Assembly (NCBI GenBank): GCA_001969505.1
Contig: LSSK01000159.1
Span: 1-14,689 of the forward strand
Source of the DNA: Zancudomyces culisetae
Lineage: Eukaryota; Kickxellomycota; Harpellomycetes; Harpellales; Legeriomycetaceae
Length of the DNA: 14,689 nucleotides
Direction of reading: 5' to 3'
Of the stretch, positions 1 through 7,317 are shown piece after piece (position 1 is the first letter of the stretch; each line of letters opens with the position of its first letter). Under the pieces are notes generated by a model, which made no database searches, was not told the origin of the DNA, and worked only from the letters and a program-made list of their open reading frames with translations. A program made the position numbers and the translations under genes.

Positions 1-1
1 G

Positions 2-903
2 GTTAGTGAGGCGTGTGGGCGGTTGTTGCGGGTGTTGGTGACGGTGACGCCGCGAGTGGTTCCTGAACAGCTTGTCAGTAGTGCGCTACAGATACTTGCG
101 CGCGGGTTTGTGCAAACAGGATATTCAGTGTATATTTGGGCGGGTCGAAAGATTATTGAAGAATTTGAAATAGCCAACAATGCTAACAGGGACGCAATAC
201 AGCAACAGTACGATGAGTTTGTACAGACAATTAGTGGAGCAATGACTAGTCTGGTTACTTCTTCTGCTGCTGTTACTACTGGAATTGATCAGTATCCTGA
301 ACAGGCCGAAGAGTATTTCTTACTATGTATGGCTCGTTTCCATAACGATAAGCGACGGTTGTTGTTTTTGCTTTCACAGCAACAGCAACAGCAACAGCAA
401 CAGTATGGCAGTTCCGATGGTTCATTGTTGGTTCATTTTGCTATTGAAGCCATTTCTTCAATCCATTATTATGTCACCGAGGCTGCTCTTGAGTTCTGGA
501 GTGCCATATTGTCCTTTTCTGCTTATTACCGACACGAAACTGCTCATATAATGCGAAAAATCTTGAGTATTAATACCAATCTTGATGTTGCAAATAACAA
601 TTCTAATAATATTGTTGATAACACTAATACTATTACTGCTACTTCTACTGGTACTAACTCTACTGGTACTACCACTACCACTACTACTGGTACTATTACT
701 GGTACTGGTGGTAATTTCGATTCTCAACTTAAAGAATATCCATTATTACTGGTCAGTCTTATCACACTCCTTCTTAAAAACAAAGATCAACACTATGATC
801 TTATTCACTTGACTGCAACGAATATAACATATATATACCAAATACTCTCTAGCCAAGAATTCTTTTCTACCAATTCATCCAGTAATTTAAACAATGATAC
901 CAC

Positions 904-941
<38 letters not shown>

Positions 942-1195
942 TTAATAATATTAACAATGGAGGTGGAGGTGGTAATACAGAGAGTCAAGATATCGAGCAG
1001 TCAAAATTATCATTTTTGCATTGTCTAAAGCAACAGATTGCAAACAGTAGCAAAAACGGTAATGTTAATATTCAATGTGATGACTTTTTGAATGATTTGT
1101 ATTACCATGGAAATGCCAAAAACTGGGTTAGATTTACCAGAACTCTGGTTAATTTTTCAAATTATTTTCTAAAAAACTCTATAATGTCCTTTTGA
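2..1195 (+). CDS. C-terminal part of importin-beta-family karyopherin (Mtr10/TNPO3 or Kap122/IPO13 type), 5' truncated
   Basis: The frame is open to the left edge (it reads VSEACGRLL from base 2) and ends at TGA 1193-1195, leaving 397 residues. An apparent start at base 23 is TTG inside the same frame, so the true start lies outside the window. Karyopherins of this type are about 900-1000 residues and carry cargo through nuclear pores: Mtr10 takes Npl3-like RNA-binding proteins, Kap122 takes TFIIA. The assignment rests on HEAT-like helices: GYSVYIWAGRKIIEEFE (about residues 40-56), YPEQAEEYFLLCMARF (about 98-113), a helix pair near 150-170, and a C-terminal NWVRFTRTLVNFSNYF helix ending just before the stop. 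These match in order the last helices of TNPO3/IPO13 proteins as I know them. Low-complexity inserts interrupt the solenoid: Q9 at 126-134, a Thr/Asn/Gly stretch about 200-236, and N12 at 302-313 followed by glycines. Mtr10 versus Kap122 cannot be settled by eye. It converges on the GATA gene. Confidence 0.68.
377..403 (+). repeat. In-frame CAG/CAA tract (Q9)
   Basis: Four CAGCAA hexamers plus CAG encode nine glutamines between two predicted helices of the karyopherin. The mixed codons make it less slippage-prone than pure CAG. Confidence 0.9.
905..940 (+). repeat. In-frame AAC microsatellite (N12)
   Basis: Twelve pure AAC codons encode a polyasparagine loop, followed by INNINN and a glycine run, in the C-terminal third of the karyopherin. 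A pure trinucleotide run like this is expected to vary in length between strains. Confidence 0.92.
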
Positions 1196-1370
1196 AAGAA
1201 TGAAAAATATAAGGATATTGTTGATCACATTAAAGGTCAGGAAATATAAAGTGAAGTGATGCAAATTAAATTAAATGGAAATGGAATCTGAAAGGATAGT
1301 TTGTTGATTAGTTTGTGTGTCTCTCTCTTTCTTTTTTTTCTTTTTGAGATGGGATGAGGAGAGATAGTTT

Positions 1371-1397
1371 GGGTTTGGGTTTGGGTTTGGGTTTGGG
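1371..1397 (+). repeat. Perfect GGGTTT tandem repeat, canonical G-quadruplex motif
   Basis: Five GGG triplets at 1371, 1377, 1383, 1389 and 1395 are each separated by exactly TTT, then followed by TTAGG. This satisfies the G3N1-7 quadruplex rule with one run to spare. The G-rich strand is the coding strand of the karyopherin, so the RNA form would sit in that gene's 3' UTR, about 175 bases after its stop. It also resembles a telomeric repeat, but it is short and internal. Confidence 0.9.
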
Positions 1398-1476
1398 TTA
1401 GGATCATTTTTGGTTTTACAAGTGTTTTAAATATATAGTTTAAATGAATTATAGTAAATAAAATATTAAATAAAAA

Positions 1477-1509
1477 TATATATATAAAAATAAAAATAAA
1501 AATAAAAAA
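1477..1509. terminator. Likely bidirectional 3'-end element: TATATATATA plus (TAAAAA)4
   Basis: A palindromic TATATATATA (1477-1486) overlaps four TAAAAA units (1485-1509). [12 protein letters not shown] is the known efficiency element for yeast mRNA 3'-end formation. Being palindromic, this block could serve both the plus-strand karyopherin and the minus-strand GATA gene. Function is inferred from composition and placement between converging stops. Confidence 0.45.
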
Positions 1510-1576
1510 GAATCAAGAAATTAAATCAAATTAAATTAAAGCAAATTAAAGCAAATAATTAGCTAAATAAATGATT

Positions 1577-3696
1577 TTATAGTAATTGATGGTTTATATT
1601 GGAGGAAACGTTAGTAGAAATATTTGGTAGTTCAGGAGAAATACTATTATGGGGAAGAGGAAGAGATGGAAGAGATGGAAGAGATGGAAGAGATGGAAGA
1701 GATGGGAGAGATGAAAGAGAAGGGGGATTGAGGTTGGAGTTGATATTGATGTTTAGATTGTCTTGTATAGTAGATGTGGGATTGTGATTGGGATTGTGAC
1801 TAATAATACTATTGTTATAGGAAGGTAAAAAATTAGAATGATGTTTCTTTAGTTTTTTCAGAATATTGTCATTTTGAGCAAATGATGATGATGATGATGA
1901 TGGTGTAGGAGAAGACAAAGCCGAAACTGATGAAGAATGTACAGTTATACTTTTATGAGGTATGGGAAGAGAAGAAGATGATGATGATGATAATTGGTTC
2001 GAATTTGCAATGGAAGAAGATGAGGAGGAGGAGGAAGACGGAGTACGATGTCGTTTTCGAATAATATCTGTTTTTAGTTCAATTGGACGTTTTTCCTTAT
2101 GTAACTTGAAATACAAGCCACACGCATTACACAAAGTATTTCCATTTTCATCACGTCGCCATAATGGAGTTCTTTCAGTCTTACAATTGCTACATTTGTT
2201 CAGAATCAAATCGGTACGGTACCCAAATCCATTACCATTAGAATTTTCACCTTGACCACCATTACCATTACCACTACCACCATTACCACCACCATTACCA
2301 CCATTATTATTACCATTACCGTTATTAATTAGTGTAGTTATCGATCTTAATGTCTTTGGTCGGTGTCGGTTATGAAGTCGGTAGTACAAACCACACGCAT
2401 TACAAAGAACCATATCTGGTCCACACCGTCTCCATAAAGGTGTTGTTCGTACTTGACAGTTGGCACATTGTGGCCCATCACTACGCCCAGCTGCTGGTGA
2501 CTCGTCAATTCCCAAAGTTGAACCATTTCTATGATTATTATTATTATTACTATTACTATTACTATTGCTACTGCTATTGTTATTGTTATTGTTATTTTCA
2601 TTGTTGCTGTTTTCTGATTCGCTATTATTACCATTACTATTGTTGTTGTTGTTGTTGTTATTTAATATTGAATCACAAGAATCTTTATAAGAATCAAGCA
2701 ACATTTTATCTATCAATCCTTGTTCAATTCCTGTATCGTTGTTGTTTTTTTCATTATTCACACCAAGATTTTTATCCATCATTCCTATTTCATCAATTTC
2801 GCCAATTTCCCCAATCTCGCCAACCTCGTTAATTCCATCCATTGTCATATTCATATCCATTCCCATTTCCATCCCCATAGCCATACCCATTCCCATTCCC
2901 ATTCCCATTCCCATTCCCATACCCATACCCATACCCATTCCACCACCACTCGCTCCCCACATTCCTCCTCCTATATCTCCATAAAAATCATTACTACTCG
3001 TACCATTATTCTGAGGTACCGTATTTGCCTTTTTGATTTTTGGTTTGGTCTTAATACATGGTTTTAGTTTTGATTTGGGTAGCAGAGAGGATTGTTGCAA
3101 AGATGAAAATAATCGACTATCATTGTTATCATTATCATTATCATTTCCATTTCCATTACTACTACTATTACTATTTCCATTACTATTACTATTTCCAGTA
3201 CTATTTCGATTATTATTGCTGTTGTAGTAATTATCAATATCTTGATCAAAATAGCTATAAGGTGATGAAATCGTATTTCCTGACGTCATTGGAAATATTT
3301 CATTAAGAGTAATTTCAATTTGTACCGGATCTATATTGACATTTGAAAGAAAACTGGATGGTCCAATCGACATCAGATCCGATGCCTGGATCGATTTTTC
3401 CTGTTTCTTTTCCCCAACCAGTGTCGAAGTATTATAAATGCCTTTTGTTTTCTTTTCAGTATCCAACTCACCACCGTCTATTTTTTGTTGTTGTCCTTCC
3501 ATATTGTCATTTGCCATATTGTTATTTAGCGTTTCTGCCTTTGCTTCTATATCAGTTTTTTCAATATTACCACTATTTAATTCACTTGGATTGTTCTGAA
3601 AAGTGTTGTAATCGCTCATCCCATCTCTTCTATTAATTTCATCTGTATGTTTAGTTGTTGAGTTGTTCGTCGTACTAATATTATTATTGCTGCTGT

Positions 3697-3727
<31 letters not shown>

Positions 3728-4441
3728 ATTGTTGTGTACTTTAGGCTTACTACCCAATCTAACCTTAATTTGGAAATTTGACTTTTTTGGGTTGGTAAAA
3801 TTACTCCTTGTATTACCACTATCTCCTTCAAATCCAAACATTGTCTTTTCATCACATTCCATCCTGTTTTTGTCGTTTCTAAGATTATCACCTCCTTTAC
3901 CAGTATCTCTACTAAAATTACCAAAACCGGTATTACTATTAACATTGCTATTATTACTGTTTGTACTATTATTACTATTGTTGCTATTATTACTATTTGT
4001 ACTATTAATGTTAGTGTTATTATTGGTATTAGTATTGGTATTAGTATTGCTATTGTTATTATTATCGCTGTTGATATTGATATCATCACCACCATCGCCA
4101 GCATTTGTGTTTTTATTACCGGTTGCGTTCTTTTTGGTAGAGTTATTCATACCAGCATACCACCGCCGTTTACCAAACACTTGTTGTTTATCACTACTTT
4201 CTATATCTTGTTCGGTTTTCGGAATCAATTTACACAACTGATTGCCTCTACCCTGACCTTCCAGAACCTGTTGTAGGTACCACAGTCTCCAGGACAGATT
4301 TTCTAGTCGAGAACCATTTTCCAGTGAATCTTTTACCTTGGTGCAAACACGCCAAATCGCCGATAGATCATTTGCACTGTTAACGTCGTTGAAGGGTGAA
4401 AACAATTTGGGTCCCTTGATGCGTAATATGATTGGTGCCAT
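1577..4441 (-). CDS. Two-finger GATA transcription factor with AreA/Gat1-type N-terminus
   Basis: A 954-residue nuclear DNA-binding protein, predicted to bind GATA elements and, by family, to control nitrogen-source genes. I start it at ATG 4441 ([13 protein letters not shown]). The frame extends about 20 codons upstream but contains only a GTG there, and a TAA lies at 4507-4505. Domains in order: AreA-type N-terminal domain (DUF1752-like) at about 24-58, with [19 protein letters not shown]; Asn/Ser-rich linkers; an alternating Met-X tract at 502-534; GATA finger 1 at 659-683 (CX2C-X17-CX2[15 protein letters not shown]); a 66-residue Gly/Asn-rich linker; GATA finger 2 at 750-774 (CX2C-X17-CX2C), followed by the basic tail [11 protein letters not shown] to about 799; a Ser-rich tail; and six SLP repeats near the C-terminus. 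Finger 2 with its tail is the AreA/Gln3/Gat1 type. Finger 1 lacks the basic tail and has an extra Cys in its loop (RRCGP). Two-finger fungal siderophore regulators normally carry a Cys-rich region between fingers; none is present. GATAAG sites upstream suggest autoregulation. Confidence 0.93.
1659..1712 (-). repeat. 9-bp minisatellite encoding SLP repeats
   Basis: On the plus strand GGAAGAGAT repeats six times at 9-bp spacing (the last unit is GGGAGAGAT). Read on the minus strand in frame it gives tandem Ser-Leu-Pro near the GATA factor's C-terminus. AreA proteins end in a short conserved motif used by a repressor partner; I do not see that motif here, only this low-complexity tail. Confidence 0.88.
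2840..2938 (-). repeat. Hexanucleotide repeat encoding an alternating Met-X tract
   Basis: Every second codon is ATG over 99 bases: 17 methionines in 33 residues (502-534 of the GATA factor). The partner is mostly Gly, drifting to Ala, Glu, Asp, Asn and Thr at the C-terminal end. The DNA is mainly CCCATT/CCCATA hexamers on the plus strand. It is followed by [13 protein letters not shown], a second short repeat. The frame is kept throughout, so it is translated if the gene is. Confidence 0.9.
3688..3733 (-). repeat. GCTGTT-type microsatellite encoding Asn/Ser repeats
   Basis: Plus-strand CTGTTG/CTGTTGCTGTT units, read in frame on the minus strand, give alternating Asn-Ser residues in the linker after the GATA factor's N-terminal domain. 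Similar Asn/Thr/Ser microsatellites lie at about 3945-4070, 3125-3210 and 2530-2665 in the same gene. Confidence 0.8.
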
Positions 4442-4517
4442 ATTTTCTTTCTGTTCTTTTTTTTTTCTTTTTCTATTACTTTTTTCGATATCGTTTCCCA
4501 CTAGTTATTTAATATTC

Positions 4518-4523
4518 CTTATC
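4518..4523 (-). promoter_or_regulatory. GATAAG site upstream of GATA factor
   Basis: CTTATC on plus, GATAAG on minus, about 77 bases upstream of the ATG. It matches the HGATAR consensus bound by AreA/Gln3/Gat1-type fingers. Autoregulation is an inference; the six-base match alone is weak. Confidence 0.35.
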
Positions 4524-4603
4524 CTCTTTTTTTTTCTTTTTTTCCTAATACAACAAGAATTAACGATGAAAAAAAAAAAACAAGTATTACAAGGATGTGA
4601 AAA

Positions 4604-4609
4604 GATAAG
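4604..4609 (+). promoter_or_regulatory. Second GATAAG site upstream of GATA factor
   Basis: GATAAG about 163 bases upstream of the predicted ATG, in opposite orientation to the site at 4518. Paired GATA sites within about 90 bases are typical of nitrogen-regulated yeast promoters. Confidence 0.35.
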
Positions 4610-5031
4610 GTGAGGAAAGAGTGTGTTGATCTCTTTGTTGTGTGTAAAATGCTATATAAATATATATTTGTATGGAGGGGTAGGAGAAAGGGTAGGTTCG
4701 ACTGTTATTTTGTTATTGTATTGTTGGTCTTTGATTCCCGTTTCGTTCCTATTGTCGTTGTAAGTTGTAAAATTGTTAAAAGATCGTTTTATTGAATAGT
4801 ATTGGGCTTTTTTTTTTCTTTTTTGGAACTTGGATTTAAAATACTATAATTTTTTTCTGGTTTATTCTATTCTTCTCTTCTTTTCTTCTCTTTACTTTAC
4901 TTTACTATGCTTTACTTTACTCCGGTCTAAAAATGAGTAGCTTAGTACATTTATAATATAAAAACGATTGGTTTTTTTTAATTTTTTCCAATTTTTTTTT
5001 TAATAGTAGCATGAAAAAATATAGTACTTGA

Positions 5032-5039
5032 TTTATATA
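5032..5039 (-). promoter_or_regulatory. TATATAAA box candidate on the GATA-gene strand
   Basis: TATATAAA on the minus strand fits the TATAWAAR consensus, about 590 bases upstream of the ATG. If used, the GATA mRNA has a long 5' leader. A closer but weaker TATA-like block (TATATAAATATATA, 4653-4666) is strict only on the plus strand. In DNA this AT-rich, chance matches are expected. Confidence 0.25.
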
Positions 5040-5070
5040 AACCGTCCCTGCCACTCTTTTTATTTCATTA

Positions 5071-5104
5071 TATTTTATTTTATTTTATTTTATTTTATTT
5101 TATT
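5071..5104 (+). repeat. (TATTT)n microsatellite
   Basis: Nearly seven perfect TATTT pentamers. The complementary AAAAT pentamer array occurs at 6414-6442 in the same intergenic region, so the two could pair in one transcript or as single strands. Confidence 0.92.
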
Positions 5105-5904
5105 ATACTTTACTCTGTTTGCTATCAAAAATTACTTTTAAAAACTTGGGAAACAAAATATTTTATTCGTTGGGTCTTAATTTTTTTTAATTCTTTTTAA
5201 TTATTAATTCTTTTTTTATTTTTTTTTTGGTGAGTGATTAACTATGTAGACAATTTGGATTTCAAGGAACATGACCAATATACGATTTTTTTTTTACCTG
5301 TTTCCCTGATTCATCTTGTACCAGGTTGGTTTGGTTTTAACAATCAACGAGAAATTAATTAATTTGAAAAATAAATAAAAAACGTGTGTATGAATACAAA
5401 AAGCTTAAAAAAAAAACAGAGAAAATGATAATAAAGGAAATCATAGTGAGTTTGTATTATCTAATCAGCTTTAATTTAAATTATTGTTAATTCGCCTATT
5501 TACTTTGGTTGTTAGATGATGCAATATCTTTTATTTTTTTGCAAAGGTGATTTATAATTTCCAATGTGAATTTTGAATATTATATATCATTAGGTTTATA
5601 TACATACTTGACCAGTATAGTATAAAGAACAAACAAATATGTACTTTAACGGATAAATAAATAAAAAAAGGAAATATAAAATCATTATTAGATTTGGATA
5701 TTCCTCCAAAGTAATTATATACATTACAAGTAATTAATGGCCTTGATGAGCTCGTTAGAGTCTAATATAATAAAACATTTATGTACCAAAAATATAAATA
5801 TAATCATAAATATAAAGGAATTCAACTGTTTTAAGCTTTTATATAACCAAAACCAACATAATATATTACAAAAAGTAAATAAATAAACTAGTACCAAATC
5901 AATA

Positions 5905-5920
5905 CTATGTACATGTACAT
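5905..5920. repeat. 16-bp perfect palindrome
   Basis: TATGTACATGTACATA is its own reverse complement. It sits in the middle of the 2.9 kb intergenic region, about 1.46 kb upstream of the GATA gene's ATG and 1.4 kb past the SEC16 stop. It could be a dimeric protein site; no factor is identified. Confidence 0.85.
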
Positions 5921-6413
5921 ATACAATGCACCATAATTTTTTTCTAAAAAGAAAAGAAAAAGAGAATGTACCCTGACCTCTATTATGGAGTTTATAACTA
6001 TTGATTAAAGATCATACAAGTAAATGAGATTTTAAAGAGTATTGCACCTCGGGTATATACAAAGACTTGGTATTGTAAAGTACTATAGCAACCCCACTTT
6101 TCCCACCTCCTATTCTCTTTCTCTTTCCCTCTCATTTCTCTCTCACAGAAAGGATGATTTTTTTATACTGTTAATGGTTCTGCAAATAAAAAAAGGAATG
6201 TAATAGTTTTTTATTTTCTATTTTTTAGCATAATCACAGGACTTGGTTATTTACGCACTTTTTTTTTCTCATGATGAATTTGATCAATGAGGTTGTATAT
6301 AAGGTCAAACTTTATAAATATTACATAATTGAGGAAATATTAGTATATGATCCAAACCAAAATCCATAATAGAACCACATTAAATAAAATAAAAGAGTAA
6401 AAAAGAATAAAGC

Positions 6414-6442
6414 AAAATAAAATAAAATAAAATAAAATAAAA
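6414..6442 (+). repeat. (AAAAT)n microsatellite
   Basis: Nearly six AAAAT pentamers, complementary to the TATTT array at 5071-5104. Confidence 0.92.
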
Positions 6443-7204
6443 CTTTTCAAAGCACATCATTTCCTTCCCATCCCTTCTCTTTCCTCACCTTTTATTTTTA
6501 CGTAAGCAATTCAAATTAACTCAAACCATTTGAACCCTCCTCTCTCCCAGTCCCCTCACCACAAATTCACAAAAAAAAAGTCAATATATTAGAGCTGAAA
6601 TACTGCAACAAATTTGAACATTCCACCTTCTTCCTTCAGTTAACATTATTAACATTTTATATTTTTAATCCAATAACCATAATCTATTATATAATTGCAA
6701 ATAGTTGATTTTATCAATCTTTATTTTTTTTAATTTTTTTTATTTTTTATTATTATTTTTCCTTTTTTGTTAACTACACTAAAAATACCCTTGCCAATTA
6801 AAAATAAAGTAAAATAAAAGATGCAGTTTCAATGTTCACATGACATAATAGCTTTATTACTCACACTATTTTATTCGCACATTCCCTTTAACCAACCATA
6901 CCAACCATACCAACCAATTAATTATTATTGCTCTTTATTTTTTTTGGTAAATCTGTTGATTATTCTCTCTTGTATTAATAACACTATACATTGCATGTGT
7001 TATCATTACTCTTTTTTTTTAATTAGTATTTGGAACCAAATGTTAAAGATGAATATAATATAGCACAGTAAGGTATAGCATAATACCGTAATGTGTATTG
7101 TTATAGATACGCTAATATTAGCCGTTCTTTTTTTTTTCTTTAGTTGAGAATTATAACGTAATTACATTAACCATTCGCCCATTCAAAACTAGGCAGAAAA
7201 GAAA

Positions 7205-7275
7205 AAGTATAGGCAAATAGATAGGCAAATAGATAGACAGATAGATATATAGATATATAGATATATAGATATATT
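7205..7275 (-). terminator. TATATATC/GATA repeat at SEC16 3' end, probable 3'-processing element
   Basis: On plus this is a run of AGGCAAATAGAT then AGATATAT units containing seven GATA tetranucleotides. On minus, the SEC16 sense strand, it reads as repeated TATATATC starting about 45 bases after the stop. Several TATATA efficiency-type elements directly behind the stop make a 3'-end signal the simplest reading. The GATA cores are likely incidental but could bind a GATA factor. Confidence 0.45.
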
Positions 7276-7317
7276 AAACGAATTAATTACAAGAGGTAGC
7301 ACAAAAAAAACAACCAA

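Larger units (their letters stand above)
1196..1576. other. Convergent intergenic region, shared 3' flanks
   Basis: This 381-base stretch separates the stop codons of the karyopherin (plus) and the GATA factor (minus). It holds a pyrimidine-rich patch (about 1318-1345), a (GGGTTT) G-quadruplex motif, a TATATA block and TAAAAA repeats, then AAATTAAA-like repeats (about 1517-1562). I see no reading frame worth calling. Both 3' untranslated regions must lie here, probably overlapping. Confidence 0.8.
4442..7317. other. Long AT-rich intergenic region: GATA-gene promoter and SEC16 3' flank
   Basis: About 2.9 kb between two genes transcribed in the same (minus) direction. Many stretches are runs of T or A (for example 5161-5230 has very little G or C). 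Only short ATG frames occur, the longest at 6821-7063 with 80 hydrophobic and Tyr-rich codons that look like chance. Visible structure: GATAAG sites and TATA-like boxes near the GATA gene, TATTT repeats at 5071-5104 and their complement at 6414-6442, a 16-bp palindrome at 5905-5920, polypyrimidine tracts at about 6095-6145 and 6450-6565, and a TAGATA repeat beside SEC16. I recognise no tRNA, snRNA or snoRNA. An unannotated non-coding RNA is possible. Confidence 0.7.

Noticed and set aside
1371-1402. Chromosome-end telomere
   Set aside because: Only five units, internal, flanked by genes on both sides; at most an interstitial repeat.
3663-4241. 192-codon plus-strand frame rich in leucine
   Set aside because: It is the antisense of Asn/Thr/Ser microsatellites in the GATA gene; poly-Leu arises mechanically from the repeat. 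The same holds for frames at 2350-2832 and 2720-3067.
4442-4501. Twenty-codon N-terminal extension of the GATA factor from 4501
   Set aside because: The opening codon there is GTG, not ATG; a stop lies two codons further upstream. ATG 4441 is the first proper start.
4695-4705. tRNA B-box-like GGTTCGACTGT
   Set aside because: The end departs from GGTTCGANTCC and no A box or acceptor stem is visible around it. A similar match at 13367-13377 (minus) in the SEC16 leader fails for the same reason.
6655-6665. Match to the budding-yeast replication origin consensus (TTTTATATTTT)
   Set aside because: An 11-base A/T motif is expected often in DNA of this composition, and the consensus applies only to close relatives of Saccharomyces.
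6821-7063. 80-codon ATG frame in the intergenic interval
   Set aside because: Composition (Tyr, Ile, Phe, Leu, with YQPYQP from a short DNA repeat) is what AT-rich DNA gives by chance; no recognisable domain.
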